Assembly: GCA_964036155.1 (NCBI GenBank)
Contig: OZ038422.1
Coordinates: forward strand, 39,145,201 to 39,209,200
DNA: 64,000 nt
Origin: Diploscapter coronatus
Lineage: Eukaryota > Nematoda > Chromadorea > Rhabditida > Rhabditidae
Direction of reading: 5' to 3'
The notes under the pieces were generated by a model. It had not been told where the DNA came from, made no database searches, and saw nothing but the letters and a program-made list of their open reading frames with translations. This document shows positions 48,401-61,472 of this stretch, piece by piece. The position numbers were made by a program, and so were the translations under genes. Within the stretch, counting starts at the first letter, position 1; each line of letters opens with the position of its first letter.

Positions 48401-51400
48401 TAATCGGGTGCGGGGAGTCGATTGGTGAGGTTTATTTTAGTCGTACAAGTGCACATATAGCGATAATGACGAGAATTATCTTCGTAAACTAGTGGAGTGC
48501 TAGTTTGTGTATGTGCCCAGATTGGTGCCAAGTATTTTCAAAAAGCCCCAGAGTAATTTTGGCAAAAGAGTTATGCGGGATCAGAGGCTCGAACTCTGGA
48601 ATACGTTTCGTCTCAAGTAGTCAATCATTTACAACATTCGGAATAAAGAAAACTACTTAAAATGGGAGAATATTTTGCCTTTCTTAAATCTGCCCATATT
48701 TGTTCTACTCAGTAATAAAATATCATAGAGAATAAAAATGGGGAAAGAATAGGATGTATCTCCAATATTAGCGTATAAGGGAAGATTGTCGATGAATAAC
48801 AAGTTTTCTTATATTTATAACCAACTTTTCAAACTCATTACCCCATAATTTTGTCAAAATTTACATTTTTTAACATTTATTCAGAAATTTTATCAACAAC
48901 TATCCCCCGATACCTTCGCAAGAGGCGAGGATAGGCAGAGGGTGAGGGTGAGGGTGAGGGTGAGGGTAAGGCAGGGTAGGCCAAAATTGATTCATTTCAG
49001 ATTCAGAAACCTCAGAATTTTCATCAGCAATACTACTTCCATATACAATATAGTCAAATTCTGCGTCAACAACACTTCCTCGACTTCCAAGACTCCTATC
49101 ATCATAAGAAACACTCAAATATTCTCGGAATTCACATTTATTCACATTAGTTCAAAAATTTCATCAACAACAATCCTTCGATATCTTCGAAAGAGGCGAG
49201 GGTGAGGGACATATTTGGTAAGGCCTGAGTATCCTTTATTATCACAAACTTCCATTATTATCATCAGAAATATCCCAAATAACAACATCATCACCTACAG
49301 AATATCATTCACGATCACTTGTACAACTTCAATCAACATTCGTCACTCGTTCACTTTAGTTTTAGAAACGAAAACCTCACATTTTCATCAGCAATATTCA
49401 TCTTTGACAAAAATCCCTACTTTTTGTATCTGCACCATTCCCACCCATCTCGAATAACAAATACTCGAATTTTTCATCATTCATCAGCAATATACTCATT
49501 TTTACAGACAAAACCTCACATTTTTCATCAACAATACTCACTTTTTGAAAACAAACGTCTAATTTTTGTATCTATATCATCCGTTTCATACAATAAAAGC
49601 TCAGATTTTGCATCAGCACCACTTATTTCAGAAACAAAAGCTCAGATTTTGCATCAGCACCACTTATTTCAGAAACAAACGCTCATTTTTCCATTTTAAC
49701 AACTAAAAACTGCTCAAAAATTGACAGATCAGAGTTCAAATACCGCCTTTCTTTGAACATCCAAATGACATGATGCAACCCCAATCCCCGATATATCCAT
49801 TCATCCACCAGGTACGCGAGTTAGGATTAAACGAGAGTAGGGCTAGGGTAGGTGGGGGAAATCAAGTTACAACCACTTTGCATAATTATGGCTCATTATT
49901 AGTGATCAATCACTGTTTATTATAATGTCATGTCTCATCTTACATCGCGGCATAACTGTGACTGTTCTGAAGATCCAGGGATGGGGTAAAAGGTGTCCTG
50001 GGGGTAATCGGGTGCGGGGAGTCGATTGGTGAGGTTTATTTTAGTCGTACAAGTGCACATATAGCGATAATGACGAGAATTATCTTCGTAAACTAGTGGA
50101 GTGCTAGTTTGTGTATGTGCCCAGATTGGTGCCAAGTATTTTCAAAAAGCCCCAGAGTAATTTTGGCAAAAGAGTTATGCGGGATCAGAGGCTCGAACTC
50201 TGGAATACGTTTCGTCTCAAGTAGTCAATCATTTACAACATTCGGAATAAAGAAAACTACTTAAAATGGGAGAATATTTTGCCTTTCTTAAATCTGCCCA
50301 TATTTGTTCTACTCAGTAATAAAATATCATAGAGAATAAAAATGGGGAAAGAATAGGATGTATCTCCAATATTAGCGTATAAGGGAAGATTGTCGATGAA
50401 TAACAAGTTTTCTTATATTTATAACCAACTTTTCAAACTCATTACCCCATAATTTTGTCAAAATTTACATTTTTTAACATTTATTCAGAAATTTTATCAA
50501 CAACTATCCCCCGATACCTTCGCAAGAGGCGAGGATAGGCAGAGGGTGAGGGTGAGGGTGAGGGTGAGGGTAAGGCAGGGTAGGCCAAAATTGATTCATT
50601 TCAGATTCAGAAACCTCAGAATTTTCATCAGCAATACTACTTCCATATACAATATAGTCAAATTCTGCGTCAACAACACTTCCTCGACTTCCAAGACTCC
50701 TATCATCATAAGAAACACTCAAATATTCTCGGAATTCACATTTATTCACATTAGTTCAAAAATTTCATCAACAACAATCCTTCGATATCTTCGAAAGAGG
50801 CGAGGGTGAGGGACATATTTGGTAAGGCCTGAGTATCCTTTATTATCACAAACTTCCATTATTATCATCAGAAATATCCCAAATAACAACATCATCACCT
50901 ACAGAATATCATTCACGATCACTTGTACAACTTCAATCAACATTCGTCACTCGTTCACTTTAGTTTTAGAAACGAAAACCTCACATTTTCATCAGCAATA
51001 TTCATCTTTGACAAAAATCCCTACTTTTTGTATCTGCACCATTCCCACCCATCTCGAATAACAAATACTCGAATTTTTCATCATTCATCAGCAATATACT
51101 CATTTTTACAGACAAAACCTCACATTTTTCATCAACAATACTCACTTTTTGAAAACAAACGTCTAATTTTTGTATCTATATCATCCGTTTCATACAATAA
51201 AAGCTCAGATTTTGCATCAGCACCACTTATTTCAGAAACAAAAGCTCAGATTTTGCATCAGCACCACTTATTTCAGAAACAAACGCTCATTTTTCCATTT
51301 TAACAACTAAAAACTGCTCAAAAATTGACAGATCAGAGTTCAAATACCGCCTTTCTTTGAACATCCAAATGACATGATGCAACCCCAATCCCCGATATAT

Positions 51401-54400
51401 CCATTCATCCACCAGGTACGCGAGTTAGGATTAAACGAGAGTAGGGCTAGGGTAGGTGGGGGAAATCAAGTTACAACCACTTTGCATAATTATGGCTCAT
51501 TATTAGTGATCAATCACTGTTTATTATAATGTCATGTCTCATCTTACATCGCGGCATAACTGTGACTGTTCTGAAGATCCAGGGATGGGGTAAAAGGTGT
51601 CCTGGGGGTAATCGGGTGCGGGGAGTCGATTGGTGAGGTTTATTTTAGTCGTACAAGTGCACATATAGCGATAATGACGAGAATTATCTTCGTAAACTAG
51701 TGGAGTGCTAGTTTGTGTATGTGCCCAGATTGGTGCCAAGTATTTTCAAAAAGCCCCAGAGTAATTTTGGCAAAAGAGTTATGCGGGATCAGAGGCTCGA
51801 ACTCTGGAATACGTTTCGTCTCAAGTAGTCAATCATTTACAACATTCGGAATAAAGAAAACTACTTAAAATGGGAGAATATTTTGCCTTTCTTAAATCTG
51901 CCCATATTTGTTCTACTCAGTAATAAAATATCATAGAGAATAAAAATGGGGAAAGAATAGGATGTATCTCCAATATTAGCGTATAAGGGAAGATTGTCGA
52001 TGAATAACAAGTTTTCTTATATTTATAACCAACTTTTCAAACTCATTACCCCATAATTTTGTCAAAATTTACATTTTTTAACATTTATTCAGAAATTTTA
52101 TCAACAACTATCCCCCGATACCTTCGCAAGAGGCGAGGATAGGCAGAGGGTGAGGGTGAGGGTGAGGGTGAGGGTAAGGCAGGGTAGGCCAAAATTGATT
52201 CATTTCAGATTCAGAAACCTCAGAATTTTCATCAGCAATACTACTTCCATATACAATATAGTCAAATTCTGCGTCAACAACACTTCCTCGACTTCCAAGA
52301 CTCCTATCATCATAAGAAACACTCAAATATTCTCGGAATTCACATTTATTCACATTAGTTCAAAAATTTCATCAACAACAATCCTTCGATATCTTCGAAA
52401 GAGGCGAGGGTGAGGGACATATTTGGTAAGGCCTGAGTATCCTTTATTATCACAAACTTCCATTATTATCATCAGAAATATCCCAAATAACAACATCATC
52501 ACCTACAGAATATCATTCACGATCACTTGTACAACTTCAATCAACATTCGTCACTCGTTCACTTTAGTTTTAGAAACGAAAACCTCACATTTTCATCAGC
52601 AATATTCATCTTTGACAAAAATCCCTACTTTTTGTATCTGCACCATTCCCACCCATCTCGAATAACAAATACTCGAATTTTTCATCATTCATCAGCAATA
52701 TACTCATTTTTACAGACAAAACCTCACATTTTTCATCAACAATACTCACTTTTTGAAAACAAACGTCTAATTTTTGTATCTATATCATCCGTTTCATACA
52801 ATAAAAGCTCAGATTTTTCATCAACACCGCCCATCTCAGAAACAAACGCTCATTTTTCCATTTTAACCACTAAAAAACTGCCCAAAATTCAAATATCAGA
52901 GCTCAAATATCACCCTTTGAACGTCCAAGTACTATGATGCAACCCCAATCCCCGATATATCCATTCATCCACTAAGCATGCGAGTTAAGGTAGGGCTAGG
53001 GTAGGGTTAGGGTAGGGCTAGGGTAGGTGGGGGAAATCAAGTTACAACCACTTTGCATAATTATGGCTCATTATTAGTGATCAATCACTGTTTATTATAA
53101 TGTCATGTCTCATCTTACATCGCGGCATAACTGTGACTGTTCTGAAGATCCAGGGATGGGGTAAAAGGTGTCCTGGGGGTAATCGGGTGCGGGGAGTCGA
53201 TTGGTGAGGTTTATTTTAGTCGTACAAGTGCACATATAGCGATAATGACGAGAATTATCTTCGTAAACTAGTGGAGTGCTAGTTTGTGTATGTGCCCAGA
53301 TTGGTGCCAAGTATTTTCAAAAAGCCCCAGAGTAATTTTGGCAAAAGAGTTATGCGGGATCAGAGGCTCGAACTCTGGAATACGTTTCGTCTCAAGTAGT
53401 CAATCATTTACAACATTCGGAATAAAGAAAACTACTTAAAATGGGAGAATATTTTGCCTTTCTTAAATCTGCCCATATTTGTTCTACTCAGTAATAAAAT
53501 ATCATAGAGAATAAAAATGGGGAAAGAATAGGATGTATCTCCAATATTAGCGTATAAGGGAAGATTGTCGATGAATAACAAGTTTTCTTATATTTATAAC
53601 CAACTTTTCAAACTCATTACCCCATAATTTTGTCAAAATTTACATTTTTTAACATTTATTCAGAAATTTTATCAACAACTATCCCCCGATACCTTCGCAA
53701 GAGGCGAGGATAGGCAGAGGGTGAGGGTGAGGGTGAGGGTGAGGGTAAGGCAGGGTAGGCCAAAATTGATTCATTTCAGATTCAGAAACCTCAGAATTTT
53801 CATCAGCAATACTACTTCCATATACAATATAGTCAAATTCTGCGTCAACAACACTTCCTCGACTTCCAAGACTCCTATCATCATAAGAAACACTCAAATA
53901 TTCTCGGAATTCACATTTATTCACATTAGTTCAAAAATTTCATCAACAACAATCCTTCGATATCTTCGAAAGAGGCGAGGGTGAGGGACATATTTGGTAA
54001 GGCCTGAGTATCCTTTATTATCACAAACTTCCATTATTATCATCAGAAATATCCCAAATAACAACATCATCACCTACAGAATATCATTCACGATCACTTG
54101 TACAACTTCAATCAACATTCGTCACTCGTTCACTTTAGTTTTAGAAACGAAAACCTCACATTTTCATCAGCAATATTCATCTTTGACAAAAATCCCTACT
54201 TTTTGTATCTGCACCATTCCCACCCATCTCGAATAACAAATACTCGAATTTTTCATCATTCATCAGCAATATACTCATTTTTACAGACAAAACCTCACAT
54301 TTTTCATCAACAATACTCACTTTTTGAAAACAAACGTCTAATTTTTGTATCTATATCATCCGTTTCATACAATAAAAGCTCAGATTTTGCATCAGCACCA

Positions 54401-57400
54401 CTTATTTCAGAAACAAAAGCTCAGATTTTGCATCAGCACCACTTATTTCAGAAACAAACGCTCATTTTTCCATTTTAACAACTAAAAACTGCTCAAAAAT
54501 TGACAGATCAGAGTTCAAATACCGCCTTTCTTTGAACATCCAAATGACATGATGCAACCCCAATCCCCGATATATCCATTCATCCACTAAGCATGCGAGT
54601 TAAGGTAGGGCTAGGGTAGGGTTAGGGTAGGGCTAGGGTAGGTGGGGGAAATCAAGTTACAACCACTTTGCATAATTATGGCTCATTATTAGTGATCAAT
54701 CACTGTTTATTATAATGTCATGTCTCATCTTACATCGCGGCATAACTGTGACTGTTCTGAAGATCCAGGGATGGGGTAAAAGGTGTCCTGGGGGTAATCG
54801 GGTGCGGGGAGTCGATTGGTGAGGTTTATTTTAGTCGTACAAGTGCACATATAGCGATAATGACGAGAATTATCTTCGTAAACTAGTGGAGTGCTAGTTT
54901 GTGTATGTGCCCAGATTGGTGCCAAGTATTTTCAAAAAGCCCCAGAGTAATTTTGGCAAAAGAGTTATGCGGGATCAGAGGCTCGAACTCTGGAATACGT
55001 TTCGTCTCAAGTAGTCAATCATTTACAACATTCGGAATAAAGAAAACTACTTAAAATGGGAGAATATTTTGCCTTTCTTAAATCTGCCCATATTTGTTCT
55101 ACTCAGTAATAAAATATCATAGAGAATAAAAATGGGGAAAGAATAGGATGTATCTCCAATATTAGCGTATAAGGGAAGATTGTCGATGAATAACAAGTTT
55201 TCTTATATTTATAACCAACTTTTCAAACTCATTACCCCATAATTTTGTCAAAATTTACATTTTTTAACATTTATTCAGAAATTTTATCAACAACTATCCC
55301 CCGATACCTTCGCAAGAGGCGAGGATAGGCAGAGGGTGAGGGTGAGGGTGAGGGTGAGGGTAAGGCAGGGTAGGCCAAAATTGATTCATTTCAGATTCAG
55401 AAACCTCAGAATTTTCATCAGCAATACTACTTCCATATACAATATAGTCAAATTCTGCGTCAACAACACTTCCTCGACTTCCAAGACTCCTATCATCATA
55501 AGAAACACTCAAATATTCTCGGAATTCACATTTATTCACATTAGTTCAAAAATTTCATCAACAACAATCCTTCGATATCTTCGAAAGAGGCGAGGGTGAG
55601 GGACATATTTGGTAAGGCCTGAGTATCCTTTATTATCACAAACTTCCATTATTATCATCAGAAATATCCCAAATAACAACATCATCACCTACAGAATATC
55701 ATTCACGATCACTTGTACAACTTCAATCAACATTCGTCACTCGTTCACTTTAGTTTTAGAAACGAAAACCTCACATTTTCATCAGCAATATTCATCTTTG
55801 ACAAAAATCCCTACTTTTTGTATCTGCACCATTCCCACCCATCTCGAATAACAAATACTCGAATTTTTCATCATTCATCAGCAATATACTCATTTTTACA
55901 GACAAAACCTCACATTTTTCATCAACAATACTCACTTTTTGAAAACAAACGTCTAATTTTTGTATCTATATCATCCGTTTCATACAATAAAAGCTCAGAT
56001 TTTGCATCAGCACCACTTATTTCAGAAACAAAAGCTCAGATTTTGCATCAGCACCACTTATTTCAGAAACAAACGCTCATTTTTCCATTTTAACAACTAA
56101 AAACTGCTCAAAAATTGACAGATCAGAGTTCAAATACCGCCTTTCTTTGAACATCCAAATGACATGATGCAACCCCAATCCCCGATATATCCATTCATCC
56201 ACTAAGCATGCGAGTTAAGGTAGGGCTAGGGTAGGGTTAGGGTAGGGCTAGGGTAGGTGGGGGAAATCAAGTTACAACCACTTTGCATAATTATGGCTCA
56301 TTATTAGTGATCAATCACTGTTTATTATAATGTCATGTCTCATCTTACATCGCGGCATAACTGTGACTGTTCTGAAGATCCAGGGATGGGGTAAAAGGTG
56401 TCCTGGGGGTAATCGGGTGCGGGGAGTCGATTGGTGAGGTTTATTTTAGTCGTACAAGTGCACATATAGCGATAATGACGAGAATTATCTTCGTAAACTA
56501 GTGGAGTGCTAGTTTGTGTATGTGCCCAGATTGGTGCCAAGTATTTTCAAAAAGCCCCAGAGTAATTTTGGCAAAAGAGTTATGCGGGATCAGAGGCTCG
56601 AACTCTGGAATACGTTTCGTCTCAAGTAGTCAATCATTTACAACATTCGGAATAAAGAAAACTACTTAAAATGGGAGAATATTTTGCCTTTCTTAAATCT
56701 GCCCATATTTGTTCTACTCAGTAATAAAATATCATAGAGAATAAAAATGGGGAAAGAATAGGATGTATCTCCAATATTAGCGTATAAGGGAAGATTGTCG
56801 ATGAATAACAAGTTTTCTTATATTTATAACCAACTTTTCAAACTCATTACCCCATAATTTTGTCAAAATTTACATTTTTTAACATTTATTCAGAAATTTT
56901 ATCAACAACTATCCCCCGATACCTTCGCAAGAGGCGAGGATAGGCAGAGGGTGAGGGTGAGGGTGAGGGTGAGGGTAAGGCAGGGTAGGCCAAAATTGAT
57001 TCATTTCAGATTCAGAAACCTCAGAATTTTCATCAGCAATACTACTTCCATATACAATATAGTCAAATTCTGCGTCAACAACACTTCCTCGACTTCCAAG
57101 ACTCCTATCATCATAAGAAACACTCAAATATTCTCGGAATTCACATTTATTCACATTAGTTCAAAAATTTCATCAACAACAATCCTTCGATATCTTCGAA
57201 AGAGGCGAGGGTGAGGGACATATTTGGTAAGGCCTGAGTATCCTTTATTATCACAAACTTCCATTATTATCATCAGAAATATCCCAAATAACAACATCAT
57301 CACCTACAGAATATCATTCACGATCACTTGTACAACTTCAATCAACATTCGTCACTCGTTCACTTTAGTTTTAGAAACGAAAACCTCACATTTTCATCAG

Positions 57401-60400
57401 CAATATTCATCTTTGACAAAAATCCCTACTTTTTGTATCTGCACCATTCCCACCCATCTCGAATAACAAATACTCGAATTTTTCATCATTCATCAGCAAT
57501 ATACTCATTTTTACAGACAAAACCTCACATTTTTCATCAACAATACTCACTTTTTGAAAACAAACGTCTAATTTTTGTATCTATATCATCCGTTTCATAC
57601 AATAAAAGCTCAGATTTTGCATCAGCACCACTTATTTCAGAAACAAAAGCTCAGATTTTGCATCAGCACCACTTATTTCAGAAACAAACGCTCATTTTTC
57701 CATTTTAACAACTAAAAACTGCTCAAAAATTGACAGATCAGAGTTCAAATACCGCCTTTCTTTGAACATCCAAATGACATGATGCAACCCCAATCCCCGA
57801 TATATCCATTCATCCACTAAGCATGCGAGTTAAGGTAGGGCTAGGGTAGGGTTAGGGTAGGGCTAGGGTAGGTGGGGGAAATCAAGTTACAACCACTTTG
57901 CATAATTATGGCTCATTATTAGTGATCAATCACTGTTTATTATAATGTCATGTCTCATCTTACATCGCGGCATAACTGTGACTGTTCTGAAGATCCAGGG
58001 ATGGGGTAAAAGGTGTCCTGGGGGTAATCGGGTGCGGGGAGTCGATTGGTGAGGTTTATTTTAGTCGTACAAGTGCACATATAGCGATAATGACGAGAAT
58101 TATCTTCGTAAACTAGTGGAGTGCTAGTTTGTGTATGTGCCCAGATTGGTGCCAAGTATTTTCAAAAAGCCCCAGAGTAATTTTGGCAAAAGAGTTATGC
58201 GGGATCAGAGGCTCGAACTCTGGAATACGTTTCGTCTCAAGTAGTCAATCATTTACAACATTCGGAATAAAGAAAACTACTTAAAATGGGAGAATATTTT
58301 GCCTTTCTTAAATCTGCCCATATTTGTTCTACTCAGTAATAAAATATCATAGAGAATAAAAATGGGGAAAGAATAGGATGTATCTCCAATATTAGCGTAT
58401 AAGGGAAGATTGTCGATGAATAACAAGTTTTCTTATATTTATAACCAACTTTTCAAACTCATTACCCCATAATTTTGTCAAAATTTACATTTTTTAACAT
58501 TTATTCAGAAATTTTATCAACAACTATCCCCCGATACCTTCGCAAGAGGCGAGGATAGGCAGAGGGTGAGGGTGAGGGTGAGGGTGAGGGTAAGGCAGGG
58601 TAGGCCAAAATTGATTCATTTCAGATTCAGAAACCTCAGAATTTTCATCAGCAATACTACTTCCATATACAATATAGTCAAATTCTGCGTCAACAACACT
58701 TCCTCGACTTCCAAGACTCCTATCATCATAAGAAACACTCAAATATTCTCGGAATTCACATTTATTCACATTAGTTCAAAAATTTCATCAACAACAATCC
58801 TTCGATATCTTCGAAAGAGGCGAGGGTGAGGGACATATTTGGTAAGGCCTGAGTATCCTTTATTATCACAAACTTCCATTATTATCATCAGAAATATCCC
58901 AAATAACAACATCATCACCTACAGAATATCATTCACGATCACTTGTACAACTTCAATCAACATTCGTCACTCGTTCACTTTAGTTTTAGAAACGAAAACC
59001 TCACATTTTCATCAGCAATATTCATCTTTGACAAAAATCCCTACTTTTTGTATCTGCACCATTCCCACCCATCTCGAATAACAAATACTCGAATTTTTCA
59101 TCATTCATCAGCAATATACTCATTTTTACAGACAAAACCTCACATTTTTCATCAACAATACTCACTTTTTGAAAACAAACGTCTAATTTTTGTATCTATA
59201 TCATCCGTTTCATACAATAAAAGCTCAGATTTTGCATCAGCACCACTTATTTCAGAAACAAAAGCTCAGATTTTGCATCAGCACCACTTATTTCAGAAAC
59301 AAACGCTCATTTTTCCATTTTAACAACTAAAAACTGCTCAAAAATTGACAGATCAGAGTTCAAATACCGCCTTTCTTTGAACATCCAAATGACATGATGC
59401 AACCCCAATCCCCGATATATCCATTCATCCACTAAGCATGCGAGTTAAGGTAGGGCTAGGGTAGGGTTAGGGTAGGGCTAGGGTAGGTGGGGGAAATCAA
59501 GTTACAACCACTTTGCATAATTATGGCTCATTATTAGTGATCAATCACTGTTTATTATAATGTCATGTCTCATCTTACATCGCGGCATAACTGTGACTGT
59601 TCTGAAGATCCAGGGATGGGGTAAAAGGTGTCCTGGGGGTAATCGGGTGCGGGGAGTCGATTGGTGAGGTTTATTTTAGTCGTACAAGTGCACATATAGC
59701 GATAATGACGAGAATTATCTTCGTAAACTAGTGGAGTGCTAGTTTGTGTATGTGCCCAGATTGGTGCCAAGTATTTTCAAAAAGCCCCAGAGTAATTTTG
59801 GCAAAAGAGTTATGCGGGATCAGAGGCTCGAACTCTGGAATACGTTTCGTCTCAAGTAGTCAATCATTTACAACATTCGGAATAAAGAAAACTACTTAAA
59901 ATGGGAGAATATTTTGCCTTTCTTAAATCTGCCCATATTTGTTCTACTCAGTAATAAAATATCATAGAGAATAAAAATGGGGAAAGAATAGGATGTATCT
60001 CCAATATTAGCGTATAAGGGAAGATTGTCGATGAATAACAAGTTTTCTTATATTTATAACCAACTTTTCAAACTCATTACCCCATAATTTTGTCAAAATT
60101 TACATTTTTTAACATTTATTCAGAAATTTTATCAACAACTATCCCCCGATACCTTCGCAAGAAGCGAGGATAGGCAGAGGGTGAGGGTGAGGGTGAGGGT
60201 GAGGGTAAGGCAGGGTAGGCCAAAATTGATTCATTTCAGATTCAGAAACCTCAGAATTTTCATCAGCAATACTACTTCCATATACAATATAGTCAAATTC
60301 TGCGTCAACAACACTTCCTCGACTTCCAAGACTCCTATCATCATAAGAAACACTCAAATATTCTCGGAATTCACATTTATTCACATTAGTTCAAAAATTT

Positions 60401-61383
60401 CATCAACAACAATCCTTCGATATCTTCGAAAGAGGCGAGGGTGAGGGACATATTTGGTAAGGCCTGAGTATCCTTTATTATCACAAACTTCCATTATTAT
60501 CATCAGAAATATCCCAAATAACAACATCATCACCTACAGAATATCATTCACGATCACTTGTACAACTTCAATCAACATTCGTCACTCGTTCACTTTAGTT
60601 TTAGAAACGAAAACCTCACATTTTCATCAGCAATATTCATCTTTGACAAAAATCCCTACTTTTTGTATCTGCACCATTCCCACCCATCTCGAATAACAAA
60701 TACTCGAATTTTTCATCATTCATCAGCAATATACTCATTTTTACAGACAAAACCTCACATTTTTCATCAACAATACTCACTTTTTGAAAACAAACGTCTA
60801 ATTTTTGTATCTATATCATCCGTTTCATACAATAAAAGCTCAGATTTTTCATCAACACCGCCCATCTCAGAAACAAACGCTCATTTTTCCATTTTAACCA
60901 CTAAAAAACTGCCCAAAATTCAAATATCAGAGCTCAAATATCACCCTTTGAACGTCCAAGTACTATGATGCAACCCCAATCCCCGATATATCCATTCATC
61001 CACTAAGCATGCGAGTTAAGGTAGGGCTAGGGTAGGGTTAGGGTAGGGCTAGGGTAGGTGGGGGAAATCAAGTTACAACCACTTTGCATAATTATGGCTC
61101 ATTATTAGTGATCAATCACTGTTTATTATAATGTCATGTCTCATCTTACATCGCGGCATAACTGTGACTGTTCTGAAGATCCAGGGATGGGGTAAAAGGT
61201 GTCCTGGGGGTAATCGGGTGCGGGGAGTCGATTGGTGAGGTTTATTTTAGTCGTACAAGTGCACATATAGCGATAATGACGAGAATTATCTTCGTAAACT
61301 AGTGGAGTGCTAGTTTGTGTATGTGCCCAGATTGGTGCCAAGTATTTTCAAAAAGCCCCAGAGTAATTTTGGCAAAAGAGTTA

Positions 61384-61472
61384 TGCGGGATCAGAGGCTC
61401 GAACTCTGGGCCTTTAGACGCCATATTTCAATGATTATGAGACTAACGCGCTGCCGACTGCGCCAATCCCGC
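61384..61472 (-). tRNA. tRNA-Met(CAU), elongator, with a 16-nt intron
   Basis: The cloverleaf is complete: acceptor GCGGGAT/ATCCCGC with discriminator A, D stem GCGC/GCGC, anticodon stem TTAGT/TCTAA with anticodon CAT in a CTCATA-N loop, and a perfect 5-bp T stem CAGAG/CTCTG with TTCGAGC. Removing 16 nt between positions 37 and 38 leaves 73 nt, the expected mature length. The T31/T39 mismatch is normal for elongator tRNA-Met. A TTTT tract at 61377-61374 is a likely Pol III terminator. The gene is the right boundary of the macrosatellite: repeat homology ends one base into its variable loop. Confidence 0.93.

Larger units (their letters stand above)
34286..61383. repeat. Macrosatellite: 17 head-to-tail units of 1.57-1.62 kb
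   Basis: Unit starts, measured at the tRNA fragment, with type: 34286 A, 35890 A, 37494 A, 39098 B+6, 40675 B, 42246 B, 43817 B, 45388 B, 46959 C, 48574 A, 50178 A, 51782 B, 53353 C, 54968 C, 56583 C, 58198 C, 59813 B. Lengths are A 1604, B 1571 (1577 in the fourth unit), C 1615. Type A has an extra 44-bp sub-repeat (gctcagattttgcatcagca) and a 'ccaggtacgcgagttaggat' right part. Type B lacks the extra copy and has 'ctaagcatgcgagttaaggt' with more GGGTTA/GGGCTA tracts. Type C has the left part of A and the right part of B. Between about 300 and 1,150 bases into the unit lie degenerate 40-bp sub-repeats built on 'tttcatcagcaatactca' and 'cagaaacaaa'. ORFs of 66-136 codons recur only because the copies are identical, and none resembles a gene. 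Confidence 0.97.

Noticed and set aside
34612..61341. Recurrent 66-, 80-, 81-, 87- and 126/136-codon ORFs in every macrosatellite unit, as a multicopy gene family
   Set aside because: They recur only because the units are near-identical. The 81- and 87-codon ORFs are opposite strands of the GGGTGA tract (His-Pro and Val-Arg repeats), and none has splice signals, a conserved motif or codon-position bias.
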